NCBI GenBank assembly: GCA_965199235.1 | Contig: CBDAQU010000002.1 | Span: forward strand, 744,001 to 808,000 | From: BOG-908 sp965199235 | GTDB taxonomy: Bacteria > Pseudomonadota > Alphaproteobacteria > Acetobacterales > Acetobacteraceae | Reading direction: 5' to 3' | DNA: 64,000 nucleotides | Shown here: in pieces, positions 50,516 to 59,213 of the stretch | Position numbering within the stretch: the stretch's first letter is position 1 | Layout of the letters: each line of letters begins with the position of its first letter | Translations under genes and position numbers: made by a program | The notes under the pieces: generated by a model | What the model was told of the DNA's origin: nothing | Database searches by the model: none | The model's input: the letters and a program-made list of their open reading frames with translations, nothing else

Positions 50516-51457
50516 ATGAGCCTCCAAACAGACCAGCTCCATGTCGTCACTGCACGATTTAACCCCCTTAGATGGACGACGCCAGACAGCCATTTCCGCA
50601 ACTGGGTGACGCACATTCTTGACTCAGGAGCTAAGCTGACTGTTGTTGAAGTGCAATATGGCAAACGGCCGTTCACCTGCGACATACCGAATGTGCACCA
50701 TGTTGGGTTGCGGGCTGACAGTTGGGCTTGGAGTAAAGAGTGCGCTATTAATGAAGGCATTCGTCGTATCCCTGAAGCTGAGTATATCGCTTGGGGTGAT
50801 GCTGACACTTGGCATCGTAAGCCAGGATGGGCCCGCGAGGTAGTCGAGCATCTTCAGCACTACCGCGTCATCCAAACGTGGTCACGTGCCCTGGATCTCG
50901 GCCCGCATGATGAGTTGATCGCAGTTCATCAGTCATTTTGCGCTCAATACCTGATTGGGGCTCCGCTTGTCTCAACCGGGCAGAAGTTCTGGAAGTTTGA
51001 CGGAGGATACGCCGACTATCCTCATAGCGGATACTTTTGGGCTTGTCGACGTGAAATGCTCGATTGGACTGGCGGTCTATTTGAGCTCGCTGGCATGGGA
51101 AGCGCAGATCATCATATGGCGTTGGCGTTAGTGGGACACGTCGAGAAAAGCTGGCCGGCGGAGACCAGCTTATCTTATCGCGGACATCTTCTTCGCTGGC
51201 AGTCGCGAGCACGACGTTACGTGAACGGTCGGATTTGTGCTCTACCAGGTATCATAGAACATCGTTTCCATGGAGCAAAGCATAATCGTGGGTATCTTGG
51301 AAGGTGGGACATGTTCGTAAGACACGGTTTTGATCCAGACACGGACCTGAAACGGAACAGCTATGGCGTGTTAGAATGGGCCGGCAATAAGCCAGAGCTT
51401 GAGCGCGAGTGGGATTTGTATCTTCGTGCGAGGCGCGAGGACGATAACGCAGTCTGA
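50516..51457 (+). CDS. Phage-borne glycosyltransferase (GT-A-like)
   Basis: 313 residues. The N-terminal beta strand L-H-V-V-T-A-R-F-N-P and Y-I-A-W-G-D-A-D-T-W-H, which has a D-x-D type metal site (about residue 94), indicate a GT-A sugar transferase. W-A-C-R-R-E-M-L-D and H-H-M-A-L-A-L-V-G-H are further enzyme-like blocks. It sits inside the structural module between neck and sheath genes, with the same low-GC composition, so it belongs to the phage. It may glycosylate virion proteins or the host surface; which one cannot be told. Confidence 0.78.
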   Translation: MSLQTDQLHVVTARFNPLRWTTPDSHFRNWVTHILDSGAKLTVVEVQYGKRPFTCDIPNVHHVGLRADSWAWSKECAINEGIRRIPEAEYIAWGDADTWHRKPGWAREVVEHLQHYRVIQTWSRALDLGPHDELIAVHQSFCAQYLIGAPLVSTGQKFWKFDGGYADYPHSGYFWACRREMLDWTGGLFELAGMGSADHHMALALVGHVEKSWPAETSLSYRGHLLRWQSRARRYVNGRICALPGIIEHRFHGAKHNRGYLGRWDMFVRHGFDPDTDLKRNSYGVLEWAGNKPELEREWDLYLRARREDDNAV

Positions 51458-51465
51458 GGGGTACA

Positions 51466-52275
51466 GTGGCAGATCTCAGTGACGTGGAATTAGCTCTCGT
51501 CAACGCTGCAACTCTCGCTTTGTATCCGGCAGGCTTAAATCAGCCGTCTTGCGTCGGAATACCGGTGCGAGTTTTCCGTGGTTGGCCGTTACTTGGTCCG
51601 CTTGAGTTAGATCTTAGTGCTGGCGTATCGAACGTTAGTGTCTTTTCTGTCCCTGGTACAGGACGGAACACCACTAGATGGACACCATTGCCATACGTGA
51701 CGCTTGGATCCGCTACGCTGACCGTGCAAACGTGTGGAACGTCGGCGACGGTAGGTGGGATTGGAGGCGTTGGGCAAGTCGCAGGCCTGCTTGTCGATGG
51801 ACAGCCATTTGTGTATCGAAGCGTCGCCGGCGACACGGCGTTGCTCGTGGCGGCCGTCTTGGCAGAGATGGTTCGGGTAGTAAGACCATGTTGGCTTTCG
51901 GCGGCGACGCTTACTGTGCCGGAAGCAACTAAACTCGTGGGCCGAACAAGCGCAGATGGCGCAACAATGACTGAGTGGGCGAGGCAGTCACAAGAGATCC
52001 GAGTAACTACGTGGTGTGCAACTCCGACGCTTAGAGATCAGATTTGTAGCTTGCTCGGCGGCATGTTCGCCACATTGTCATTCCTGACGATGTCAGATGG
52101 CAGTGCAGGCCGAATAAGATATTGCTCGTCTACCAGTATTGATGACCATCAAGATTCCCGGCAATATCGCCGCGATCTCGTCTATGAGGTGGAATATGGA
52201 ACTTTGGTCGAGACTACGTCGCCCGTTATGCTGTTTGGAGATCTAAGTTTAGCTGACAATTTCATATACGGCTAG
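51466..52275 (+). CDS. Phage structural protein, unknown role
   Basis: 269 residues from GTG with GAGGGG upstream. It is beta-rich with an N-terminal helix (S-D-V-E-L-A-L-V-N-A-A-T-L-A-L-Y-P-A-G) and ends with Y-E-V-E-Y-G-T-L-V-E-T. Position just before the sheath suggests a tail-completion or neck component. No family named. Confidence 0.55.
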   Translation: MADLSDVELALVNAATLALYPAGLNQPSCVGIPVRVFRGWPLLGPLELDLSAGVSNVSVFSVPGTGRNTTRWTPLPYVTLGSATLTVQTCGTSATVGGIGGVGQVAGLLVDGQPFVYRSVAGDTALLVAAVLAEMVRVVRPCWLSAATLTVPEATKLVGRTSADGATMTEWARQSQEIRVTTWCATPTLRDQICSLLGGMFATLSFLTMSDGSAGRIRYCSSTSIDDHQDSRQYRRDLVYEVEYGTLVETTSPVMLFGDLSLADNFIYG

Positions 52276-52286
52276 GAGACGTAACT

Positions 52287-52451
52287 GTGGCTGAGTGGCT
52301 GGTCGTGATACATCCTTTCGGACCCTACAAAGTCGGAGACGTAGTTGTCGAAAAGGCGGAGATGGCCGGGATCGGTCAAGGCGAACATGCTAATCGAGCA
52401 GTTCGCGTACTGTCTCCCGCAGTAAGCGACGATCAATCTGAGGATAACTGA
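52287..52451 (+). CDS. Small 54-residue phage protein
   Basis: A short frame from GTG with GGAG upstream. It starts M-A-E-W-L-V-V-I-H-P-F-G-P and reads G-D-V-V-V-E-K-A-E-M then a Ser/Asp-rich end. The ribosome site and tight packing between neighbours (gap of 11 and 3 bases) support it. Function unknown. Confidence 0.6.
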   Translation: MAEWLVVIHPFGPYKVGDVVVEKAEMAGIGQGEHANRAVRVLSPAVSDDQSEDN

Positions 52452-52454
52452 CGC

Positions 52455-54026
52455 ATGCCGATTTTCCAGCAAGGCTCTCTGAACACGACATCTCTTGTTG
52501 TGCCGGAACTCTACGTTCAAATCGTTCCGCCGCAGAACCTTGTGCTTAACGGCGTTCCGACCAACGTTATCGGCATAGTCGGTACTGCTTCTTGGGGTCC
52601 AATAGATCAGCCCGTGGCGGTGGGCACGATGTCCGATTACGCAACAGGCTTTGGAGCTGTCATTGCCCGCCAGTATGATTTGGGTACGGCGGTTGCGATC
52701 GCCGTACAACAAGGCGCTTCGAATTTTCGGTGTGTCAGAGTCAGTGATGGAACCGACGCTGCTGCAAGTCTCGCTATTGGCTTAGTTGGCGGATCATTTG
52801 CGGTGCTCTTGAGTGCTCGTTATAGCGGATCTCGGGGCAACAGCATTGAGTTCAGTCTCGCTCCCGGATCTGTCCCAGGACAATGGCAGGCGACTATCGC
52901 CATGCCGGGGCTTGTGCCAGAAGTTTATCGGAACATCCCAGCTTCGACGTCCTCCGCGTTCTGGCAAAGTCTTGCGGCTGCGATTAATATTGGCAATGGA
53001 GCGTTACGTGGCCCCTCACAGATGGTGGTGGCGACGGTTGGAACCGTAACCAGCACAGCACCCTCCAGTATCGGTCCACTAGGGTTGAGCGGTGGGAGCG
53101 ACGGCGCTGCGGGCGTTACGTCACTGATGCTTATCGGACAGGACGTTCTCCCGCGTACGGGAATGTTTGCTCTTCGATCTCAAGGGTGTGGCATCGGATT
53201 ACTTGCGGACGTGGACGATCCCACACAATGGGTAACGCAGGGCGGATTCGGTCTGTCAGAGGGCGTTTACATGATCATGACCGGCCCACCCGGACAGGCA
53301 ATACCGGACGCGGTGGCGCTGAAGCAGCAGGCGGGACTGGATACCTATGCGGGCAAACTCATGTTTGGCGATTGGATATTTTGGAACGACCAGGCAAACG
53401 GCATAACACGACTCGTCTCCCCCCAGGCATTCGTTGCAGGTCGTCTAAGCAATCTTTCGCCCGAACAGTCTAGCCTGAACAAGCCACTATACAGTGTTGT
53501 TGGCACTCAACGCTCTGGTGTTCCGGGTAGTGGTCAGACGTCTACCTACAGTGACTCGGAACTACAAGTACTTTTTCAAAACGGAATGGATGTGATATCC
53601 AACCCTCAGCCGGGCGGTTCGTATTGGGGTGTCAGATGTGGGCATAACAGTTCATCCAACCCAGCGATAGACGGTGACAATTACACACGCCTGACAAACT
53701 ACATAGCAGCTACGCTTGCGGCTGGTATGGGACAGTTTGTCGGACAGGTGATAAATGCTGGGCTATTTCAGAAGATAAGGGCAACTCAGCTCAGCTTCCT
53801 TCAGACGTTATTGTCTCAAGGAGTCCTAGGAAGTCTTGACGGCGGCACGCCGTATTCGGTTATTTGTGATAACAGTAACAATCCTTCAGCTAGGACTAGT
53901 CTCGGGTTTGTACAAAGCGATGCTCAAGTCCAGTTTCAAAGTATAAACGAGAAGTTTATCGTGAATGTCGAAGGTGGACAGACTGTCGTCGTTCAGCACC
54001 AAGTTCTTCCGACAGGTATCAACTAA
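52455..54026 (+). CDS. Phage tail sheath protein
   Basis: 523 residues. It opens with V-V-P-E-L-Y-V-Q-I-V-P-P and contains V-I-G-I-V-G-T-A-S-W-G-P, a typical sheath N-terminal motif, and a C-terminal F-I-V-N-V-E-G-G-Q-T-V-V-V-Q-H-Q-V-L-P. The sheath contracts to drive the tube through the host envelope. It defines the element as a myovirus-type phage. Confidence 0.9.
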   Translation: MPIFQQGSLNTTSLVVPELYVQIVPPQNLVLNGVPTNVIGIVGTASWGPIDQPVAVGTMSDYATGFGAVIARQYDLGTAVAIAVQQGASNFRCVRVSDGTDAAASLAIGLVGGSFAVLLSARYSGSRGNSIEFSLAPGSVPGQWQATIAMPGLVPEVYRNIPASTSSAFWQSLAAAINIGNGALRGPSQMVVATVGTVTSTAPSSIGPLGLSGGSDGAAGVTSLMLIGQDVLPRTGMFALRSQGCGIGLLADVDDPTQWVTQGGFGLSEGVYMIMTGPPGQAIPDAVALKQQAGLDTYAGKLMFGDWIFWNDQANGITRLVSPQAFVAGRLSNLSPEQSSLNKPLYSVVGTQRSGVPGSGQTSTYSDSELQVLFQNGMDVISNPQPGGSYWGVRCGHNSSSNPAIDGDNYTRLTNYIAATLAAGMGQFVGQVINAGLFQKIRATQLSFLQTLLSQGVLGSLDGGTPYSVICDNSNNPSARTSLGFVQSDAQVQFQSINEKFIVNVEGGQTVVVQHQVLPTGIN

Positions 54027-54070
54027 TCCTTCTACGTTGACATGGCAGGCTATCAGCAAGGACTTCCAGT

Positions 54071-54499
54071 ATGCCTATAAACTCATTTTCGATTGGGCGT
54101 GATTGCCAACTGGTGATTATGGGGCCGCAAGGGCGAGTTGACCTAACCTACGTCACCGGCTTTGAGAGCCGACAAGTGACACAGTCTGTCCGGCTAGACA
54201 GGTTGGACGGTGTGCCCATGGGCGCAGAACTACCTAAAGGTTGGGAAGGGAACTTCGATGTTGAGCGGGGGACGAGTGCTGTGGACGATTTTATAGCAGC
54301 ATCAGAGCAGACGTTTTTGACCCAGGGGTCTTTACCTGCAGGTACTGTATACCAATACGTCACGGAGGTGGACAGCTCCGTATCTACTTACCAGTATAGC
54401 GGGGTCGTTTTCAAATTAGTCAACGCAGGGACCTGGAAGGGAGACGCCAGCGTTAAGCAAAAGCTTGAGTTTTTCGCAACACAACGGCAGCGTGTCTAA
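54071..54499 (+). CDS. Phage tail tube protein
   Basis: 142 residues, beta-rich, directly after the sheath. Blocks such as S-I-G-R-D-C-Q-L-V-I-M-G-P-Q-G-R and G-W-E-G-N-F-D-V-E-R-G fit the small tube subunits of contractile tails. The stop overlaps the next ATG. Confidence 0.8.
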   Translation: MPINSFSIGRDCQLVIMGPQGRVDLTYVTGFESRQVTQSVRLDRLDGVPMGAELPKGWEGNFDVERGTSAVDDFIAASEQTFLTQGSLPAGTVYQYVTEVDSSVSTYQYSGVVFKLVNAGTWKGDASVKQKLEFFATQRQRV

Positions 54500-54843
54500 T
54501 GGATTCTCCCAGTACTAAGATATTGGCAGCGGCTGCTACTACGGAGACATGTCGAGATAGTCTAGGACGAGAGCTGGTAGTTCGGCGGATGACGGCTCTA
54601 GACCGATTGCGCCTCTTCAAGGCTATCGGTCCCGTTCTTTCGCAGAATAGTCTGTATCTCGGAATGGCGATGCTTGCGTCCATGGTAACTAGCATCGACG
54701 GCGTGCCAATACCTGCCCCTCATACCGAAGCGCAAGTTGAAGCTGTGGTCGCAAAGCTGGGAGATGAAGGTATTGCAGCTGCAGCAGAGGCTCACGCCGT
54801 TGCGCAAATGCAGTGTTCAGGAAGCACATATCAGGGAAACTGA
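54499..54843 (+). CDS. Tail assembly chaperone, short form
   Basis: 114 residues, mainly helical, between tube and tape measure as in most tailed phages. The sequence R-E-L-V-V-R-R-M-T-A-L-D-R-L-R-L-F-K-A-I-G and a poly-Ala helix fit that group. A canonical slippery heptamer lies directly before its TGA, so a longer fused form is expected (see next entries). Confidence 0.75.
   Translation: MDSPSTKILAAAATTETCRDSLGRELVVRRMTALDRLRLFKAIGPVLSQNSLYLGMAMLASMVTSIDGVPIPAPHTEAQVEAVVAKLGDEGIAAAAEAHAVAQMQCSGSTYQGN
54834..54840 (+). other. -1 ribosomal frameshift heptamer
   Basis: G-GGA-AAC in the zero frame (codons CAG GGA AAC, then TGA at 54841-54843) is the canonical X-XXY-YYZ form. Slipping one base back continues into the frame that runs open to 55010. 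Tail chaperone genes of lambda-like and Mu-like phages use this device. Confidence 0.8.
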
Positions 54844-55010
54844 GCAGGCACCCCGATCTTGTAGACTGCTTATACTTAGTCAAGAACGGGGTGCCATTCG
54901 ACGTGGCTTTCTCACTTCCTGTGAACGAACGTGTAGCTTGGGTAGTGGCAATTGGGCGATTAGACGGCTTTGAGTTCGACTGGGAGACGCGACGGTGGAA
55001 ACAGCTCTGA
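54840..55010 (+). CDS. Tail assembly chaperone extension (frameshift product)
   Basis: The -1 frame is open from 54768 and adds about 56 residues after the slip site: L-S-R-H-P-D-L-V-D-C-L-Y-L-V-K-N-G-V-P-F then D-G-F-E-F-D-W-E-T-R-R-W. The fused product would be about 170 residues. The last segment is the more conserved-looking half. No independent start with a ribosome site precedes it, which supports expression by frameshifting. Confidence 0.75.
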   Translation: MSRHPDLVDCLYLVKNGVPFDVAFSLPVNERVAWVVAIGRLDGFEFDWETRRWKQL

Positions 55011-55144
55011 CTAACGGCAAAAAGCCACGCCAAAAATTCAGCGAAAATATGAGGAGCACAGCCCTGCCGTAATCCAAGCGAGTCTTTCCACCGCTTCATT
55101 CAAAGACATGACAGATAAACTAAAGTCGGTAAACGGAGAAGTCT

Positions 55145-56464
55145 ATGGCTAAGCCGTTTCGAGTGGGTCTGGCGCTAGCGTTGAGGGGCGGTGTTGGTGA
55201 TGCGACGGAAAGAGCCAAGCTGGAGATCGAAACTTTAAGCGCTGCTTTGGCCGCTAATGGCGTTAGCTTGCAATATTTAGCCCATATAGCAGCGGCTGAG
55301 GAAGGTATGCCGCAGCGCCTTACGAGCGATGGACTGAGTACCGTCAAACGAGATGAGGATTTTACGAACTCGTTGGATAGGTTCGGAACGTCTCTGGTGC
55401 AAAGAGCCGCATCGTTAAACGCCACTGATGAGCATGATGACGAATTAGGTCTGCATGAGCTCGGGGCTGGCGAACGAATCCCACTTACGACGTTCGGATC
55501 GACTAGACGCACTCAGTCGGTTAAGCTCGTCAAGCCAACTCAATTAGTCGTCGGCGCTGACTTACAGCAAGCTGAGAGAATGAATGTCACGAGCTCAGCG
55601 AGATTACCTGCTGACGCGTTCACCCACCCTCAAACGCCATCTATCGTCCCTTCACAACTTGGTTCTCAGGAAGGGGGCTTGAGCGGTCGTATTATGTTGG
55701 GCAACGCTGCCAGTGAAATAAAGTCCGCAATGAGCGTAGTGGAGCGACTACCCGTGTCATCTCCCGATCGGCTTGTAACAAACTTGTCTGAAAAGGCTAT
55801 GACATATCCGCGGGCTGAGACAGGCTTGATGTCTCCCGCACTCACAACCTCCAGGCTGGAGTTAGGAAACGGAAGATCTCGGCGCATAGTTCAAAGTGGT
55901 ACACAGTCATACCAAGGTAGTGCGCTAGTGAGCGGCTCAAACGGCGCGGTTCCGCCAAATATCTTGTTCACGGTATCTGAACAAGAACCTACGGCACAAG
56001 CGGCTTGGACTGCTGACGATACTGCAAAAACCTTCTCAAACGTCTTGTCAGATGACGTCGAGCAACGATTCGTAAACCAATCGACGGCTCCCAGGACTCA
56101 AACGGTAATCGGGGCTGATAACGTACAAACCGACTCAGCACCTGTAAGAGACGGGAAGGATGGAACGGCGGCTGGTTATGGGAAGGCGGTTACTCCATTC
56201 GACCTCGGGCAAACCGGAAACTACGGAGCGTTCAGCTGGCAGTCGACGCAAGAGTGGTCAGGGCCACATCTGGAATCCGAAAACGCCGTATCACGACCAC
56301 ATGATCATCAATCAGTAAGCGGAGACGTGCTTTTGGATGGTGCACTCGTTGGCCGATGGCTATCCCGTCAACTTAGCAAAGAAGCAGAGCGTTCAACTAC
56401 GGGCCCAATAGGCTATGATATAAGACGAGGTCGATTTTTACCAGGCGCAAGTGTAGGAATATAA
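55145..56464 (+). CDS. Putative short tape measure protein
   Basis: 439 residues at the tape-measure position between the tail chaperone and the N-type protein. The N-terminus (F-R-V-G-L-A-L-A-L-R-G-G-V-G-D-A-T-E-R-A-K-L-E) is helical as in tape measures; the rest is Ser/Thr/Gln-rich and low in hydrophobic stretches. The C-terminus ends L-D-G-A-L-V-G-R-W-L-S-R-Q-L. It is shorter than most tape measures, predicting a short tail. The role is inferred from position. Confidence 0.6.
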   Translation: MAKPFRVGLALALRGGVGDATERAKLEIETLSAALAANGVSLQYLAHIAAAEEGMPQRLTSDGLSTVKRDEDFTNSLDRFGTSLVQRAASLNATDEHDDELGLHELGAGERIPLTTFGSTRRTQSVKLVKPTQLVVGADLQQAERMNVTSSARLPADAFTHPQTPSIVPSQLGSQEGGLSGRIMLGNAASEIKSAMSVVERLPVSSPDRLVTNLSEKAMTYPRAETGLMSPALTTSRLELGNGRSRRIVQSGTQSYQGSALVSGSNGAVPPNILFTVSEQEPTAQAAWTADDTAKTFSNVLSDDVEQRFVNQSTAPRTQTVIGADNVQTDSAPVRDGKDGTAAGYGKAVTPFDLGQTGNYGAFSWQSTQEWSGPHLESENAVSRPHDHQSVSGDVLLDGALVGRWLSRQLSKEAERSTTGPIGYDIRRGRFLPGASVGI

Positions 56465-57148
56465 ATGGGCATCATAAACCTAGGAAGCATTGTCTTCGAT
56501 GGGTTCGAAGTTCCATCCCGTGTGGAGTTCGGTGGCAAACAGCAACTTATAGTTCACAGGCTTATTGGTGGAACGAGAGTGATCGACACTTTGGGGCGCG
56601 ACGATGCTGCGCTAACGTGGAGTGGGGTCCTATCAGGAGTTGAAGCAGCCGATCGGGCGCGGACTTTGGACGCGATGCGAGCAGCAGGAAGCCCTCAATT
56701 ACTTACTTGGAACGCTTTCTGCTATACCGTCGTAATATCACAACTACGACTTAGCTTTTGCAGTCCGTGGTGGATACCCTACAAAATAGATTGTGCTGTG
56801 CAGCAAGATCTTGCACAGAGTGCAGTTGTCTACAGTCCGAGTTCAGCCAGCAGCATATTCTATGATCTTGAGGAGGTGGGTCGACTCTTGGCACCCTCAG
56901 TCGCGGTTGACCCCGATACCACCTTAGATCTTCTGTCCCTCGGGGCTTCTGGGCAGCAGCAAGCGTTAGCTTCAACGACGGCGCTTGAAACTGTAGTATC
57001 ACAAGGCATTCGTGCTGCTGAGTCAAGTCTCCAGTCCGATGATGTTAGCCTACTAGTTTCGTCGGCGGGCTCTCTAGCGCAGCTTTGCTGTGCACAGGGA
57101 TACGTCGGCCGATGCGCCGCAAATATCACAAATGCGAGCTTTCAATGA
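56465..57148 (+). CDS. DNA circularisation/N-like tail protein
   Basis: 227 residues. The N-terminal ~120 residues are beta-rich (I-V-F-D-G-F-E-V-P-S-R-V-E-F-G-G-K-Q), then a helical part with Cys pairs (L-C-C-A-Q-G-Y). The place between tape measure and X protein and the sequence style match the DNA_circ_N/Mu gp43 group. Its stop overlaps the next ATG. Confidence 0.65.
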   Translation: MGIINLGSIVFDGFEVPSRVEFGGKQQLIVHRLIGGTRVIDTLGRDDAALTWSGVLSGVEAADRARTLDAMRAAGSPQLLTWNAFCYTVVISQLRLSFCSPWWIPYKIDCAVQQDLAQSAVVYSPSSASSIFYDLEEVGRLLAPSVAVDPDTTLDLLSLGASGQQQALASTTALETVVSQGIRAAESSLQSDDVSLLVSSAGSLAQLCCAQGYVGRCAANITNASFQ

Positions 57149-57327
57149 AATTCGTTACAGTCACGGGAGGTACTTTGTTTGCAGTCGCTCTTGAGTATCT
57201 TGGTGATGCGACGCTCTGGCTCCGGATTGCCGAGATAAACAGTATCAAAGATCCTTGGTTGTCTGGCGTGCAAACCCTCCAGTTACCTGATGTTCAGGTG
57301 GCCCCAGGAGGAGTATTTGTCAGTTAG
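57145..57327 (+). CDS. Tail protein X-like (LysM-type)
   Basis: 60 residues beginning K-F-V-T-V-T-G-G-T-L-F-A-V-A-L-E-Y-L-G-D with W-L-R-I-A-E-I-N and L-P-D-V. This is the LysM-like fold of phage tail protein X, thought to touch peptidoglycan. Start at the ATG overlapping the previous stop. Confidence 0.75.
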   Translation: MKFVTVTGGTLFAVALEYLGDATLWLRIAEINSIKDPWLSGVQTLQLPDVQVAPGGVFVS

Positions 57328-58324
57328 TAACGTTCGAGCACCGGACATTTTGGCGACCGCCAACGATGCCCCGATCAAAAACGTCTTGGACGTGGAAGTC
57401 CAAAATAACAGTTTCTTAGGCGCAGATCGGTTTCGTCTACGGCTAGCTTTCAATGTTGCGGATTACGCATTGTGGGTTTCCGACGCGATTGAGGTCGTCA
57501 TCAACGTCGGACTAAACGGTGAGTGGCTCGAGCTTGTTAGGGGAGATGTGGATCGAGTTGAGGTAGACGTCGGTGCGGCCCTAGTCTACGTTGACGGGCG
57601 CGACTTAACTGCGCGCCTTATCGGAACGACGACACAGGAGACTTTTGAGAATCGGACGGCAAGCGAAGTCGCTGAGCTTATTGCTGGACGCCAGGGTCTC
57701 AAACCGAATGTTTCCCCAACTACGGCTTTGATTGGTCGCTATTACGGCGGCGATCACTCGCAAGTGACGCTCAACCGGTATTCCTCGATTACCACAGAAT
57801 GGGATCTACTGACAAAACTTGCCTCTTACGAGGGTTTCGACGTGTGGGTCGAGGGTCAAACTTTGAATTTTGCTCCGCCGTTGGACGGGTCTTTTCCCTT
57901 GGTGGTAAATTGCTGGGATTGTCAGTCCCTCCGCCTTGACCGTGCACTAGCCTTAAGTTCGGGTCTGGAAGTTACCGTAAAAAGCTGGGACTGCCGTGCG
58001 CACACGTCTGTTTCGCAGACAGCGAGTATCGGCCAAGGGAGCGGCACCCAAAGCTATGTCTTTGTGAAGCCTAATCTGACGGAAGCAGAAGCTGCGGAGC
58101 TTTCCAACCAATTCCTATCGCAGATATCACAGCATTCTCGCGTTATTACTTTAGAGTGGCCGGGTGAGCTAATTGCTAAGCCTCGCCAAAGTCTATCCTT
58201 AGTCAACAGTAATACTGACTTCGACGGTATGTACGTCATTAATAGCGTTGAACGTAGGCTATCGTTTCAGCATGGTTTTACTGAGACTATCCAAGCGAGG
58301 ACGCCACCATGGACGATTTCCTAA
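57317..58324 (+). CDS. Baseplate hub protein (gpD-like)
   Basis: 335 residues from a TTG with AGGAGGA upstream. It shows D-V-E-V-Q-N-N-S-F, G-R-D-L-T-A-R-L-I and a C-terminal beta domain as in late control D/gp44-like hub proteins. Such proteins form the ring that holds the spike. The C-terminus overlaps the next gene by 16 bases. Confidence 0.75.
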   Translation: MSVSNVRAPDILATANDAPIKNVLDVEVQNNSFLGADRFRLRLAFNVADYALWVSDAIEVVINVGLNGEWLELVRGDVDRVEVDVGAALVYVDGRDLTARLIGTTTQETFENRTASEVAELIAGRQGLKPNVSPTTALIGRYYGGDHSQVTLNRYSSITTEWDLLTKLASYEGFDVWVEGQTLNFAPPLDGSFPLVVNCWDCQSLRLDRALALSSGLEVTVKSWDCRAHTSVSQTASIGQGSGTQSYVFVKPNLTEAEAAELSNQFLSQISQHSRVITLEWPGELIAKPRQSLSLVNSNTDFDGMYVINSVERRLSFQHGFTETIQARTPPWTIS

Positions 58325-58833
58325 ACCGGCTCAAATTACAAGCGGTGCAGCTCCAACAAAGCAGCGGCCAAACCCGCATCGCGGTTATCTCCTCTGTTGA
58401 TCCTTCAACTTACACTGTAAGAGTGATGATACAGCCCGAAAATGTATTATCTGGCTGGTTTCCTGTAGCTTCTACGTGGGTGGGTGCAGGCTGGGGGATG
58501 GTGTCTCTTCCCGCCGTTGGTGACCAAGTCATAGTCCTATGGCAGGAAGGCGATGCTGAGCATGGAATCGTCGTGGGCCGTCTTTGGTCCAACTCCATTC
58601 AAGTACCAACTGCGCCTGTCGGTGAGTTCTGGTTGGTTCATCAGACTGGAGCTTACCTGAAGTTTCTCAACGACGGTTCCATATCAAGCTCGGCGTCTCG
58701 TTGGGTTCATAGCGGCGATCTGTGTGTGACTGGTGATATTTATGATCAAATAGGGCCTATGAGTCGACTACGTGGTCATTATAATGACCACGTTCATCCT
58801 CCGTCGAATACGCCTCCCACGCCAATTGATTAG
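58309..58833 (+). CDS. Baseplate spike protein V
   Basis: 174 residues. An OB-fold-like part (A-V-I-S-S-V-D-P-S-T-Y-T-V-R-V) and V-G-D-Q-V-I-V-L-W are typical of gpV. The end has H-Y-N-D-H-V-H-P-P, a histidine cluster that binds iron at the tip of such spikes. It follows the hub gene directly. Confidence 0.8.
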   Translation: MDDFLNRLKLQAVQLQQSSGQTRIAVISSVDPSTYTVRVMIQPENVLSGWFPVASTWVGAGWGMVSLPAVGDQVIVLWQEGDAEHGIVVGRLWSNSIQVPTAPVGEFWLVHQTGAYLKFLNDGSISSSASRWVHSGDLCVTGDIYDQIGPMSRLRGHYNDHVHPPSNTPPTPID

Positions 58834-58843
58834 AGGAGTGAGC

Positions 58844-59212
58844 ATGAGCGACGCGAGTCTGCTATGGGGCAGCGACCTTGATGCTAGTAGCGTCGGCGAC
58901 CTCCTGGTCGTTTCTGACGAAGCTCTTGGGCAACAACGGCTGCTGCGACGTTTGCTTACGAACCGAGGCGATTACCTGTGGCAATCAGCTTACGGAGCAG
59001 GTATCGGACAGTTCATAGGCAGTACCTGCGACGTCCTCTCTATAAAGGCAGTGATTAGGTCTCAAGTATTTCAAGAAGCGACTGTCGCCCGCTTGCCCGA
59101 GCCCAACATCACGGTAGAAATTTCTCAGGACGGGAGCGTATACGTTCAGATAACATACGTTGAAGCTACGACCGGAGCAAGCCAAGTATTGTCGTTCAGT
59201 GTGAGCCCTTAA
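58844..59212 (+). CDS. Baseplate wedge protein (gpW/gp25-like)
   Basis: 122 residues from ATG 58844 with GAGGAG upstream; a longer frame from 58772 overlaps gpV and is rejected. It has R-L-L-T-N-R-G-D-Y-L-W-Q-S-A-Y-G-A-G, the usual gp25-type block, and P-E-P-N-I-T-V-E-I. Position between V and J supports the call. Confidence 0.8.
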   Translation: MSDASLLWGSDLDASSVGDLLVVSDEALGQQRLLRRLLTNRGDYLWQSAYGAGIGQFIGSTCDVLSIKAVIRSQVFQEATVARLPEPNITVEISQDGSVYVQITYVEATTGASQVLSFSVSP

Positions 59213-59213
59213 C

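Noticed and set aside
54979..55068. 25-codon GTG frame after the tail chaperone
   Set aside because: It has no ribosome site and overlaps the end of the frameshift product; too short to support.
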